DNA of 64,000 nucleotides from Ruegeria sp. 6PALISEP08 (GTDB lineage Bacteria > Pseudomonadota > Alphaproteobacteria > Rhodobacterales > Rhodobacteraceae). Positions 47,062-55,935 of the stretch are shown here, one piece after another. The position numbers were made by a program, and so were the translations under genes. Every line of letters starts with the position of its first letter. Position 1 is the stretch's first letter. Location: positions 144,230 to 208,229 of the forward strand of contig NZ_LGXZ01000008.1 in NCBI RefSeq assembly GCF_001238295.1, read 5' to 3'. The notes under the pieces were generated by a model. That model ran no database searches, was not told where the DNA came from, and worked only from the letters and a program-made list of their open reading frames with translations.

Positions 47062-47740
47062 CAGCCAGCAGTCCTTCGGCCAGCGTGATCCCCTCGGGAC
47101 GTCCCACATCGCACCAGCGCCCCGGATACTCGACAGAAAACAGGCGGCCTTGATCGTGCATCTGGTTCCAAAGCAGGTTCAGCGAAAAAGCTGACTGCGA
47201 AAACGCACGTAATCCGTCCGTTTTGAGAATCTGCGCGCCTCCGTAAACTAAACCGGGCCCGCGTGTGATGCGCCCGTCCGGGTCGGCCGTAAAATCTCCG
47301 TCCCCATTGTGGCCTGTGGTTTGGGAAACTGGAACACACATCAAAAGCGCGTCCATACGGGTCGGATCCCACGCTTTTTGTAACAGGGTCAAAGGGTTAG
47401 GGCCGGACCAGATCGCATCAGTGTTCAGCGTGAACACAGGATTGGTGCCCAACAGTGGCAGGGCGGCCCTTAATCCGCCGCCCGTTTCAAGGATTTCGGG
47501 CACTTCGCGTGAGATCACCACGCCTTTGGGGTCGAGATGCTCATGCAGCTGATCTGCGTGGTAATGTACGTTCGCCACAATGCGCACGGGGTCGAGCTCA
47601 TGAACAAAATCCAGCGCGTGATCAATCAGGGGACGCCCGGATACCTTGATCAACGGCTTGGGCCGGTCCTTGGTCAAAGCACCCATACGGGTGCCAAACC
47701 CCGCGGCAAACAGCATCACTGCAAAGGGCGATCCGGTCAT
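47054..47740 (-). CDS. murU: Sugar-1-phosphate nucleotidyltransferase, MurU-like
   Basis: A 228-residue nucleotidyltransferase with the N-terminal signature FAAGFGTRMGALTKDRPKPL (about 11-30). Next to an AmgK-like kinase it fits MurU, which makes UDP-MurNAc from MurNAc-1-phosphate in cell-wall recycling. Mannose-1-phosphate guanylyltransferase is the main alternative by fold alone. It overlaps the kinase gene by four bases and addB by eight. Confidence 0.8.
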   Translation of the reverse strand: MTGSPFAVMLFAAGFGTRMGALTKDRPKPLIKVSGRPLIDHALDFVHELDPVRIVANVHYHADQLHEHLDPKGVVISREVPEILETGGGLRAALPLLGTNPVFTLNTDAIWSGPNPLTLLQKAWDPTRMDALLMCVPVSQTTGHNGDGDFTADPDGRITRGPGLVYGGAQILKTDGLRAFSQSAFSLNLLWNQMHDQGRLFSVEYPGRWCDVGRPEGITLAEGLLADV

Positions 47741-48741
47741 TGCACTCTCAGCTTGTCAAGGTTTTCGGGCGTTGGGCTGGGCAAAGACTCGTGCAGCAGC
47801 GGGGCTATCGACACCAGGGCCGGGTGATCCAGATCGCGCATCAGATGCGCCCAAACAGCCGGTATCATATCGACGTAGTGCGGTTTGCCATAGTCGGTCG
47901 CAAGGCGCGCGAATACACCAAGAATGCGCAAATTTCGTTGTGCACCCAACACGCTGTAAGCGGTTCGAAAATCGTGGTCGTCCACGCCGGAGGCTGCGAT
48001 GTACCGATTGATCATCTGCATCTCGATCCCGGGTGAGACCTTTCGGCGTATGTCCTGCAGCAAAGACACCAGATCATAGGCGGGATGGGCCAGAACCGCG
48101 GATTGGAAATCCAGCAGGCCAACGCGCTTGATCCCTGCGCGATTTGGCAGCCATATCAGGTTTTCCGCGTGATAATCCCTGAGCGAGACCGCTTTTGACC
48201 CTGATGTTTCACGGTGCAGAATATCCGCAAACCTGTGCTCAAACCGGTCCAAAGCATCCGCGTCACACTCCCCCTGTATGCCCGCCGCATATTTCGTGAA
48301 GGCCAATGTGGTCAGCTCTGTCATCAGCGCCGGGTCGAATGATGTCAAAGACAAAGTGGGGGCCTGATGCAGATGAAGCAGCACATCTGTTGCGGCCTCG
48401 TACAGCAAGCGTTCTTTAGAGGAGTCCTTGGCCAGAACGCGGGTGAAAAGATCATCGCCAAGATCTTCCAGCAGCAGAAAACCAAATTCGGCATCCTCTG
48501 CATAAACCTCGGGTGCGTTTAAGCCTACGGATCGCAGGTAGTTCGCAACGCGGACAAATGTTTCGACATCCTCGCACTTTTCAGGTGGCGCATCCATCAA
48601 AACGGCAGTTCGCCCGCTGGACGGGTCCGTTAGCCGTTCATAACAACGGTCTGAAGCATCACCCGCCAGAGGCGCGCGGTCTGCTTCGGCCCATGGGGTT
48701 TGTGCAATCAGCGCCTCGGCCAGGACTGCTCTGTTTGTCAT
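47737..48741 (-). CDS. amgK: Anomeric MurNAc/GlcNAc kinase, AmgK-like
   Basis: A 334-residue aminoglycoside-phosphotransferase-fold kinase with the catalytic loop LRDYHAENLIWLPN and the metal motif LLDFQSAVLAHPAYDL. Adjacent to murU and tsaE it fits AmgK, which phosphorylates MurNAc at C1 and, with MurU, bypasses de novo UDP-MurNAc synthesis. The start at 48741 overlaps the tsaE stop (ATGA); a longer frame adds 14 residues. Confidence 0.82.
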   Translation of the reverse strand: MTNRAVLAEALIAQTPWAEADRAPLAGDASDRCYERLTDPSSGRTAVLMDAPPEKCEDVETFVRVANYLRSVGLNAPEVYAEDAEFGFLLLEDLGDDLFTRVLAKDSSKERLLYEAATDVLLHLHQAPTLSLTSFDPALMTELTTLAFTKYAAGIQGECDADALDRFEHRFADILHRETSGSKAVSLRDYHAENLIWLPNRAGIKRVGLLDFQSAVLAHPAYDLVSLLQDIRRKVSPGIEMQMINRYIAASGVDDHDFRTAYSVLGAQRNLRILGVFARLATDYGKPHYVDMIPAVWAHLMRDLDHPALVSIAPLLHESLPSPTPENLDKLRVQ

Positions 48742-49211
48742 CTGGCGGTCTCCAGTTTTCTTGCCCATTTCGGATCGGTCCACGACAGAGTCAAATGGCG
48801 CAATTTTTCGTTGTTAGGGTCTGTTTTGAGGGTCATTCGCAAAGCCGCATCCGGCGTAAGGGATCCCAGTTTTGCCGGCCATTCGACCAGGCATATTGCA
48901 GTGTCGAACGCATCGATCAGCCCCAGTTCCTCGACCTCTTCCACCATGCTCAGGCGATAGAGGTCGCAGTGCCAGATTTCACCGGCTGGCGTATCGTAAG
49001 CCTGCACCAAGGTAAACGTAGGCGAGGGGACATCTTCGGGCTCAGGCATAAGCGACTGGATGAGCGCGCGCGCAAAATGCGTCTTTCCGCTACCGATCTC
49101 GCCCTCCAACAGCACAACATCGCCTGGTTGCAGCGTCGCACCGACGTTCTCGGCGAATTTGGTGGTTTCTTCCGGTGACTTGAAGGTCAGAGATAGGGGC
49201 ATTGTCGTCAT
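48738..49211 (-). CDS. tsaE: tRNA t6A synthesis ATPase TsaE
   Basis: A 157-residue P-loop ATPase required with TsaB, TsaC and TsaD for the t6A37 tRNA modification. Walker A is LLEGEIGSGKTHFARAL and the family motif SPTFTLVQAYDTP follows. TsaD is encoded at 61837-62934. It heads the tsaE-amgK-murU-addB-addA string. The second Met (49202) is an equally possible start. Confidence 0.94.
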   Translation of the reverse strand: MTTMPLSLTFKSPEETTKFAENVGATLQPGDVVLLEGEIGSGKTHFARALIQSLMPEPEDVPSPTFTLVQAYDTPAGEIWHCDLYRLSMVEEVEELGLIDAFDTAICLVEWPAKLGSLTPDAALRMTLKTDPNNEKLRHLTLSWTDPKWARKLETAR

Positions 49212-49228
49212 GGCGCCACAATGGCCCC

Positions 49229-49260
49229 GCGCCTGACGGGCTGCAACCCGGTTCAGGCGC
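49229..49260 (-). terminator. Stem-loop at the end of the PAS protein gene
   Basis: GCGCCTGA and TCAGGCGC form a perfect 8-base stem, with inner CGGG/CCCG pairing, overlapping the PAS gene stop codon. No T-run follows on the minus strand, so it may attenuate read-through into tsaE, not block it. Confidence 0.45.
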
Positions 49261-50758
49261 TGATCTGTTTGATGGCGGCCCTTTTTGTGGGCGTTTCAGA
49301 AACTGCAAATCGGACAATTGTTGCGCCGTTGTGAACTGGCGTGATGGTGCAATCGATCGCGATGCCGGATCTCAACTGAATTTCAGCCGTCCATTCGGTC
49401 CGGTTGTCGCGCATTTCAACAAAGTCTCGGATTTCGCCAAGCACAGGGGTCGCAATGCACAGATCTTGCCAGCATCGTGTGACGTCTGTGACCGTTTCAG
49501 TCTGGAACCCAACGTCTTGCGTGTCCCCCCAAAGCTCTTGATAGGCGTAGTTCGTGAAGGCCAGAGAACCATCATCGGTGAAAACGGCAATCGCATCTGC
49601 GAGCTTGTCAAATATGGATTGCATCAGGTCCATTTCAGATCGAAAACGGCGCGTCAGAGTGATCTCGGCGGTAATATCTTCGAACAAGAACGCCACGGCA
49701 CCATCCGGGTGTGGTCGACCGCTGACGGAATAGACCGAGCCTGACGGGAGAGACCAAGTTTCATGGTAGTTACCGTCTTCTGCCGCCTCGAGAAGGTCAT
49801 TCATCTGACGTCGCCAACTGCGATAGTTCTTGGGTTCCGGCATCATGTGTTGATCCCGAAGACGGTCAAAAAAGCCGCTCAGGCTTGGGCGACAACTAAG
49901 GAAATCGGGGGGCAAGGTGGTCAGGTCGATCAAAGCGGGGTTGAAAAGTGCAAGTTGTCGATTGCGGTCAAAGATGGCCAGACCGATCGAAAGCTGCGCA
50001 AACGTCTTGGTCATGGTTTGAACGAATTTGCGCTGGGCAGTTTCTGCTTCGACAATGGCGTTGATGTCGACAGCGTAACACAAGTGACCAGCCTCGTTCT
50101 CTACCTGAGTCAGATCGAACCACAGCTTTGTGCTGCTGTCAGCGAGATCGATCGATACTCTGGTTTTTCCAATGGATCGTTCCTCAACGAGGGCCGGGAA
50201 CAAAGGATCGGTCAGGTCAGTGTCCTGATCGCGCGCCCTGCGGGCAAGTGTGACATAGGCAGCATTACACCATTGCACCCGTTTGTTTCGGTCCAGCAAC
50301 CACACCGGATACGGGGCTTGATCCATCGCCAGCCTGGTGGGATCTATCGACGCTTCTGATCCCACGGGTTTGGTCTTGGCCGCTTCACGCAGACGCACAC
50401 GGACAATTCCATCAATCCACTCGCAAATCACATCACGCTCAACGGTGCAATCGATCGGTGAGACCACGATAAAGCCTTCATCGCGCACTTTGTCTGGAAT
50501 TTCAGGAAAGGATGGGAAATCCCTTTGCAGCAATCGGCGCAGATCTGTCCAGTTTCCTACATGTTCGAAACCGGCCAGAGCAATGTCGGAATGACTGATC
50601 AACCGCTCTCCGTCGAACAGGAACACCGCGTCGAACAAAGAGGTGTTGGAAAAAAGGCCAAAGGTCTGGTCCCGCAGCGTACGGCGCGGCAAGAGCCATT
50701 GAACCGCAAAGCAACCTGATACAACGCTGATCGCGGCCAGAATGATCCAATCGGCCAT
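49253..50758 (-). CDS. Membrane-anchored multi-PAS protein without a kinase domain
   Basis: A 501-residue protein with one N-terminal transmembrane helix (about 4-20), then PAS-type folds at about 150-230 (PYPVWLLDRNKRVQWCNAAY), 265-370 (QLSIGLAIFDRNRQLALFNPAL) and 385-490 (KLADAIAVFTDDGSLAFTNYAYQELW). No histidine box or ATP-binding domain follows. GGGGA before the ATG at 50758 favours this start over an upstream GTG. It lies between tsaE and the RegB kinase on the same strand. It may be a degenerate sensor kinase or a scaffold; the function is not known. Confidence 0.8.
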   Translation of the reverse strand: MADWIILAAISVVSGCFAVQWLLPRRTLRDQTFGLFSNTSLFDAVFLFDGERLISHSDIALAGFEHVGNWTDLRRLLQRDFPSFPEIPDKVRDEGFIVVSPIDCTVERDVICEWIDGIVRVRLREAAKTKPVGSEASIDPTRLAMDQAPYPVWLLDRNKRVQWCNAAYVTLARRARDQDTDLTDPLFPALVEERSIGKTRVSIDLADSSTKLWFDLTQVENEAGHLCYAVDINAIVEAETAQRKFVQTMTKTFAQLSIGLAIFDRNRQLALFNPALIDLTTLPPDFLSCRPSLSGFFDRLRDQHMMPEPKNYRSWRRQMNDLLEAAEDGNYHETWSLPSGSVYSVSGRPHPDGAVAFLFEDITAEITLTRRFRSEMDLMQSIFDKLADAIAVFTDDGSLAFTNYAYQELWGDTQDVGFQTETVTDVTRCWQDLCIATPVLGEIRDFVEMRDNRTEWTAEIQLRSGIAIDCTITPVHNGATIVRFAVSETPTKRAAIKQISA

Positions 50759-50824
50759 CAAATTCCCCAAAGCAGACACTAGCTCGATTGGACTATGGGT
50801 AAGATTGGTTAATGGTCTCTTAAC

Positions 50825-52222
50825 TCACACCTGAATGCGCTTGTTTGAACCCGATGGAACTGGGGTATCGCCCTTTTGTGCATCAATCAGGTTGCGCGGC
50901 CACGACACTTTGACGATGGCGCCTTTGCGGTCCGGGTCGTCGATCAGGTGTTGATAGGGGTCCGAGCCATTGGCGAATTCCAGTTCGGCTCCGCTGCGCT
51001 CCAGCAAGGTTTTGGCGATGAACAGGCCAAGGCCCATACCTTCGTATTCAGGGCGGGTTTTCTGATCCGTTTCCGCCCGCCTGCGCCGCATAAAGGGATC
51101 ACCGATGCGTCCGATCATATGCGACGGATATCCACGCCCGTCGTCCATGATGCTGACGGTGATCCTGCTGTCGGTCCATTCGGCCTCGACCCAGACATTG
51201 GCCCGTGCAAAATCCACAGCGTTCTGGATCAGATTGCGCAACCCGTGAATGATTTCGGGTTTTCGCAGGATCGAAGGCTGCTGCACATCCCCGTCCTGAA
51301 CCGGGCCTTCCGAAAAATGAACCTCTTTGCCACGTCCCACATGCGGTTCGGCGGCTTCGTTCACCACGGTCGACAGTGGCGCCTGCCGCAAATGCAGGTC
51401 ATCTTTGCCGGCCCGTCCCATATCACGCAGAATATCGCGGCAGCGGTCGGCCTGCTCTCGGATCAGCGCGGCATCTTCTATCAGATCTGGGCGATCATTC
51501 AGTTCTTCGATCAATTCCGCGCTGGTCAGTTTTATGGTTGCCAAGGGAGTGCCCAACTCGTGCGCGGCGGCGGCAACAACGCCGCCCAGGTCGGTCAGCT
51601 TCTGTTCGCGCGCCAACGCCATATGAGTTGCAGCCAGTGCTTCGGACATGGACTGAACCTCAGAGCTGACGCGGTGGGAGTAGGCTCCGATAAAAACGAT
51701 AGCGATGACGATTGCGGCCCAATTGCCGAACAGCAGAATATCCGGAATATCCAGAACCAGCCCCAGATTGGTGCGCAGCGGCAGGTGAAACTTGGCCAGC
51801 AACGTGGTCAGAACAATCGCCACAGCCCCAACGATCAGGGTCGACCGGGTGCTCATGACATTGGCAGAAATTGTAACCGGCCCCAACAGAAGCAGCGCAA
51901 ACGGATTGTTCAAGCCCCCCGTCAGATACAGCAGTATCGACAGCTGCAGCAGATCAAACAGGACCATCAGGAAATTTTCAAACTCGGTCAGGCGCTTGTT
52001 CTGCGGGAACAACAAAATGGCCGTAAAATTGCTCATGACCGAAATGCCGATGGCCAGATAGCACAGGCCCAGATGCAGCTGCACGTCATAATATTGCTGG
52101 GCAACGGTGATGGCAGTGAACTGGCCGATGATGGCCACCCATCGCAACAGGATCAGGGTGCGCAGGCGAATCCAGCTGCTCCGTTCCTGGCCGCGCCAAA
52201 AAGTCTGATTGGATTCTGCCAT
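50825..52222 (-). CDS. regB: Redox sensor histidine kinase RegB/PrrB
   Basis: A 465-residue membrane kinase with six N-terminal helices (about 25-185). GGLNNPFALLLLGPVTIS (102-119) matches the ubiquinone-sensing loop of RegB. The phosphorylated His221 is in AAAAHELGTPLATIKL, and redox-active Cys261 lies in EQADRCRDILRDMGR, as in RegB. The C-terminal ATPase has GLRNLIQNAVDFA and GMGLGLFIAKTLLERSG. It phosphorylates RegA in low-oxygen or reduced conditions. It is divergent from senC-regA across 91 bases. Confidence 0.94.
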   Translation of the reverse strand: MAESNQTFWRGQERSSWIRLRTLILLRWVAIIGQFTAITVAQQYYDVQLHLGLCYLAIGISVMSNFTAILLFPQNKRLTEFENFLMVLFDLLQLSILLYLTGGLNNPFALLLLGPVTISANVMSTRSTLIVGAVAIVLTTLLAKFHLPLRTNLGLVLDIPDILLFGNWAAIVIAIVFIGAYSHRVSSEVQSMSEALAATHMALAREQKLTDLGGVVAAAAHELGTPLATIKLTSAELIEELNDRPDLIEDAALIREQADRCRDILRDMGRAGKDDLHLRQAPLSTVVNEAAEPHVGRGKEVHFSEGPVQDGDVQQPSILRKPEIIHGLRNLIQNAVDFARANVWVEAEWTDSRITVSIMDDGRGYPSHMIGRIGDPFMRRRRAETDQKTRPEYEGMGLGLFIAKTLLERSGAELEFANGSDPYQHLIDDPDRKGAIVKVSWPRNLIDAQKGDTPVPSGSNKRIQV

Positions 52223-52313
52223 TGGTTCTTTATGTCCTGTTGCAAAGGCTGATCATCTTGATAGGTGTCCCGGCCGAAGCGATCAACAACCCCCTTGCGA
52301 CCGGAAAACTGAA

Positions 52314-52940
52314 ATGACCCGTCTATACGCAATTCTTGCAGCTGTTGTACTGGTAATTGGCCTTGGGGCCATGTGGCTTCTGACGCGTGGTGGCGGCTCT
52401 GGCGATCAGTTCGCGCAGTGCCGGTCCAGCCAGATCGCCGGAGGAACCGCAACAATCGGCGGACCCTTTGAGCTGGTCAATGGCAAGGGTGAGACGGTCA
52501 CTGACGCAGACGTGATCACTGAACCGACGCTGGTTTATTTCGGTTATACGTTCTGCCCCGATGTCTGCCCTTTCGACATGTCGCGCAACGCCGAGGCCGT
52601 CGATATTCTGGCTGAACGCGGGCAATCGGTGACGCCGCTGTTCATCTCAATTGATCCGGATCGCGACACGCCCGAAGTGATGGCCGACTATGCATTCAAC
52701 CTCGGCGGCAAAACCATCGCGCTGACCGGCTCACCCGAGCAGGTGAAAGCAGCCAGCAAAGCCTACAAGACCTATTACAAGGCCCATGACAAAAGCGACG
52801 AGTTTTATTTGGTCGATCATTCCACCTTCACCTATCTGGTTACGCCCGAGCACGGTTTTCTTGAGTTTTTCAAGCGCGATGACACGGCCGAGCAGATGGC
52901 GGACAAGGTTGGGTGCTTTCTTGATCAGGCCGCATCGTGA
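52314..52940 (+). CDS. senC: SCO1/SenC/PrrC copper protein
   Basis: A 208-residue membrane-anchored thioredoxin-fold copper chaperone for cytochrome oxidase. After one transmembrane helix (about 5-23) come the copper ligands C-P-D-V-C (Cys81, Cys85) and His169 in LVDHSTFTYL. The start MTRLYAIL at 52314 is chosen; the longer frame enters the regB promoter. It sits between regB and regA as in Rhodobacter, where SenC/PrrC also influences the Reg signal. Confidence 0.94.
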   Translation: MTRLYAILAAVVLVIGLGAMWLLTRGGGSGDQFAQCRSSQIAGGTATIGGPFELVNGKGETVTDADVITEPTLVYFGYTFCPDVCPFDMSRNAEAVDILAERGQSVTPLFISIDPDRDTPEVMADYAFNLGGKTIALTGSPEQVKAASKAYKTYYKAHDKSDEFYLVDHSTFTYLVTPEHGFLEFFKRDDTAEQMADKVGCFLDQAAS

Positions 52941-53021
52941 CAAGGTTGTTTGACCTTTGTTCCTGCGCTGCTATTACTCATACCCAAGCCAAAGGCATGA
53001 AATAACGGAAAGACCTAACAT

Positions 53022-53576
53022 ATGGCAGACAGTTCTCAGCTTGATATCGGCCCTGACAAGTCCCTGCTTTTGGTAGATGATGACGAGCCGTTTCTGAGAC
53101 GTCTGGCCAAGGCGATGGAAAAGCGCGGATTCGAAGTTGAAACCGCCGGTTCCGTTGCCGCAGGCCGCGCCATTTCTACCGCCCGCCCGCCCGCTTACGC
53201 GGTTGTGGATTTGCGGCTGGAAGACGGCAACGGGTTGGATGTTGTCGAAGTGCTGCGGGAAAAGCGCCCCGACAGCCGGGTTGTTGTTCTGACCGGATAT
53301 GGCGCGATTGCCACTGCCGTAGCGGCCGTCAAGATCGGTGCAACCGATTATCTGTCCAAACCCGCCGATGCCACCGACATCACCAATGCGCTGCTGGCCA
53401 AGGGCGACGAACTGCCGCCACCGCCGGAAAACCCCATGAGTGCGGATCGCGTGCGCTGGGAGCATATTCAGCGGGTCTACGAACTGTGTGACCGGAACGT
53501 GTCGGAGACCGCACGCCGGCTGAACATGCATCGCCGGACTTTGCAGCGTATTTTGGCGAAGCGTAGCCCGCGGTGA
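53022..53576 (+). CDS. regA: Redox response regulator RegA/PrrA
   Basis: A 184-residue response regulator. The receiver domain has phosphoacceptor Asp63 in VVDLRLEDGNGLDV and Lys in YLSKPADA. The C-terminal Fis-type HTH, ETARRLNMHRRTLQRILAKR, matches the RegA signature. It controls respiration, carbon fixation and photosynthesis genes in relatives; no phototrophy genes lie in this window. A terminator follows at 53636. Confidence 0.96.
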   Translation: MADSSQLDIGPDKSLLLVDDDEPFLRRLAKAMEKRGFEVETAGSVAAGRAISTARPPAYAVVDLRLEDGNGLDVVEVLREKRPDSRVVVLTGYGAIATAVAAVKIGATDYLSKPADATDITNALLAKGDELPPPPENPMSADRVRWEHIQRVYELCDRNVSETARRLNMHRRTLQRILAKRSPR

Positions 53577-53635
53577 CGAGTGGCGAATTGGTTTTAATCT
53601 GAACCAAGAGTCTTCTCTGAGGACACGGATTAAGT

Positions 53636-53661
53636 CTGCTTTGCGGGGCAAAGCGGATTTT
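53636..53661 (+). terminator. Intrinsic terminator after regA
   Basis: CTGCTTTGC pairs with GCAAAGCGG (one T-G wobble) around a 3-base loop and is followed by ATTTT. It lies 60 bases after the regA stop. Confidence 0.7.
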
Positions 53662-53757
53662 CATATTCACCAACCTAATTTCCGCTTCATCTGCCGCTGG
53701 CAAATGCCTAAGCGCCGCAATCAAGCCTTGCTCCGAACCTTAGCTTGTGTAGTGTAG

Positions 53758-53876
53758 CGACGATGGTGACCTTCGAGAGGAGGTCTTAATTGGGAACCGG
53801 GTAAAAGCCCGGACTGCCCCCGCAACTGTAAGTAGTCATAGTTTTCAAGGCTACGAGTCAGGATACCAACCATCTT
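53758..53876 (+). promoter_or_regulatory. Cobalamin riboswitch
   Basis: The conserved B12-box TGCCCCCGCAACTGTA is present at about 53814-53830. Stems can be traced: closing CGATGG with CCATC, GACC with GGTC, CCGGG-taaaag-CCCGG, and GTAG with CTAC. The 3' strand GAGTCAGGATACCAACC matches the conserved aptamer tail. It lies about 65 bases before the ATG of a CbiM-like permease, whose expression should fall when B12 is high. The rest of 53577-53757 holds the regA terminator and presumably the promoter. Confidence 0.92.
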
Positions 53877-53940
53877 TACGCAACCGCCGGAATTTTCTGG
53901 CCCTTTTTCTGCGTCGGGTGGACGCGAAAGGAACTCTACT

Positions 53941-54621
53941 ATGCATATCGAACCTGGCGTCGTTGACGCCGCGAAAATGGCCCTCGCCTATGGGACGGCT
54001 GCTGCCGCTGCGGGCTATTCCTTGAAAGTGATCAATGATGATCTCCAAACCCACTCCGTCGTCTCATTTGGCGTTCGGTCTGTCATTGCCGCTTTTGGGG
54101 TGTTCATCTTCTTTGAAATCTTGCCACACTTCGCCGTTGGCATCTCCGAAGTGCACATAATCCTTGGTACGACACTGTTTTTGCTACTTGGTTCCGGGCC
54201 TGCGGCCCTCGGTCTTGCAGGCGGTTTGGCGATCCAGGGTTTCCTTTTCGCCCCAACTGATTTGCCAATGTATTTTGTGAACATCTCCACTCTGCTGTTC
54301 CCGCTCTTTGCAGTGGACGCGCTGGCAAAGAAAGTTATTCCATCGACGACTGCATATGTCGATCTGCGGTACTTGGACGTACTAAAGATGTCAGCGGTCT
54401 ATCAGGGTGGTGTTGTGGCTTGGGTGGCTTTCTGGGCGATTTACGGTCAAGGCTTCGGCAGCGAGAACCTTACGGCTGTAACCAGCTTTGGCGTGGCGTA
54501 TCTGCTGGTCATTCTGATCGAACCGTTGGCCGATCTGGCAGCTCTGGCGGGCGCGAAAAGCTTGCGTGATCTGACCGACAAAGGCGTGTTCGCCAACCGT
54601 TTGCATAACGCAGCCACTTAG
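53941..54621 (+). CDS. CbiM-like energy-coupling-factor transporter permease, B12-regulated
   Basis: A 226-residue membrane protein that begins M-H-I, the metal-binding N-terminus of CbiM/NikM cobalt and nickel transporters. It has about six hydrophobic segments, with G-I-S-E-V-H-I-I-L-G carrying a second His. Such proteins bind Co or Ni and normally work with CbiQ, CbiO and CbiN, none of which is here. AAGGA precedes the ATG. The cobalamin riboswitch upstream links it to cobalt supply for B12. It is more divergent than ordinary CbiM, so transport of another corrin-related substrate cannot be excluded. Confidence 0.78.
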   Translation: MHIEPGVVDAAKMALAYGTAAAAAGYSLKVINDDLQTHSVVSFGVRSVIAAFGVFIFFEILPHFAVGISEVHIILGTTLFLLLGSGPAALGLAGGLAIQGFLFAPTDLPMYFVNISTLLFPLFAVDALAKKVIPSTTAYVDLRYLDVLKMSAVYQGGVVAWVAFWAIYGQGFGSENLTAVTSFGVAYLLVILIEPLADLAALAGAKSLRDLTDKGVFANRLHNAAT

Positions 54622-54634
54622 GCGTGAAATTGAC

Positions 54635-54663
54635 GATCTGTGGTGCTCTTCGTGCCACAGATC
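54635..54663 (+). terminator. Stem-loop after the CbiM-like gene
   Basis: GATCTGTGG pairs perfectly with CCACAGATC around an 11-base loop, 13 bases after the stop. There is no T-run, so it is probably an mRNA end or a Rho-dependent stop. Confidence 0.6.
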
Positions 54664-54777
54664 ACCCTAGACGGTATTGATGAAATCCCCTCGCAACATC
54701 GTCAACACAGTCAATCGTTACCCCGCATCATCTCGGTAGCTTTGGGTGCAATCCGGACATTGGTTGAAATTGGTTTT

Positions 54778-55371
54778 CTATAGAAAAGCTATCAACGCCG
54801 CATGTCGTTCCATATACGCCTCTCGCACCTTGACCGGCGGGCGCAGCGTAATCCTCAACCCCTCCATCACCGCCTTATCCGGGCGACCGAAGAACTTGGT
54901 CGCTTCTGGCTCAGAGAATCCCGCGATTTGGGTGGCCTCCATCCAGGCGCTGATCTTGTCGGCCTTCTTGATCTGTTGTTTGATCGTCTTCGGCACTTCA
55001 GCAGGCAACCCGAATCGGATATGGATCGCCGCCGCCAACCGGTCATCCAGTGCGCCATAGTCCGGGCCTACAGCGGATTTGACGGGTGAGATCATATCGC
55101 CGATCACATATTCCGGTGCGTCATGTAACAAGGCTGCCAATCGCCATTTAGCGGGGGCTTTGGAGGCAATGCGGCCAAAAATCTCTTCGACCAGCAGAGA
55201 ATGTTCGGCTACGGAATAGGCGAATTCACCGTTTGTCTGCCCGTTCCAGCGGGCCACAAAGGCCAGCCCATGCGCGATATCTTCGATCTCGATATCGACC
55301 GGGGTTGGGTCCAACAGGTCCAGCCTGCGGCCTGACAGCATCCTCTGCCATGCTCGGGGTTGTGTTGCCAT
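54778..55371 (-). CDS. HD domain phosphohydrolase
   Basis: A 197-residue HD-superfamily protein with the metal ligands in VAEHSLLVEEIF and AALLHDAPEYVIGD and a third Asp in KKADKISAWMEA. It is close in layout to YfbR-type 5'-nucleotidases, so nucleotide hydrolysis is likely but unproven. The start MATQPRAWQRM at 55371 has AAGG about 9 bases upstream; an upstream GTG is less likely. Confidence 0.82.
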   Translation of the reverse strand: MATQPRAWQRMLSGRRLDLLDPTPVDIEIEDIAHGLAFVARWNGQTNGEFAYSVAEHSLLVEEIFGRIASKAPAKWRLAALLHDAPEYVIGDMISPVKSAVGPDYGALDDRLAAAIHIRFGLPAEVPKTIKQQIKKADKISAWMEATQIAGFSEPEATKFFGRPDKAVMEGLRITLRPPVKVREAYMERHAALIAFL

Positions 55372-55577
55372 TTTGCCATGCCTTGTGAAGTCGAACACAT
55401 TAAAATCGTATTTTTATGGTATGATCTACCTGTCAGGATCACTTGCTGCCAACGTTTTCTTGAGCATTCGTGCTTTGAAACAACATCATCCGATCCCGAC
55501 ATAAAAACCGAGGGGGGCACATGCTTCTCCCGGTGTGCTCCTCTCACAAGCGAAACGCGAAATGAAAGGAGTTTGTC

Positions 55578-55892
55578 ATGTTCAAGCGTTTGTTCGCCCT
55601 TGCATTGACTTTTGGGATGGCTGCCACAGCCCCGCCCGCCTTTGCCAAGAATTGCGCAGAGCGCGACGATATCATCGCCAAATTGCAGGAAAACTACGCC
55701 GAGGAATTGGCCTTTGGCGGTCTGCAAAAAACGCGCGGCGCGCATTCGGTGATGGAGGTCTGGACCTCAAAAGAAACCGGCAGTTATACCGTACTGGTCA
55801 CCAATGCGGACGGCATTAGTTGTATTGTTGCCGTCGGCACAGATTTTTTCGAAGCGATACCAAAAGTTAAAATTGAAGGCACCCCAAGCTGA
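55578..55892 (+). CDS. Small secreted protein of unknown function
   Basis: A 104-residue protein with a clear signal peptide (about 1-23, ending A-F-A) and a mature part with two cysteines (Cys26 and Cys81) that could form a disulfide. AAAGGAG precedes the ATG. I recognise no family. The 180-base gap upstream has no other gene that I can support. It lies just before ahcY but is separated from it by a leader hairpin. Confidence 0.7.
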   Translation: MFKRLFALALTFGMAATAPPAFAKNCAERDDIIAKLQENYAEELAFGGLQKTRGAHSVMEVWTSKETGSYTVLVTNADGISCIVAVGTDFFEAIPKVKIEGTPS

Positions 55893-55935
55893 CAGCGGCC
55901 TATACCCTTCGATCTGAAGTCATCGACATTGCCAC

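Noticed and set aside
50876..52252. A 458-codon open frame on the plus strand
   Set aside because: It is antisense to regB, Gln/Arg-rich, and lacks any family motif.
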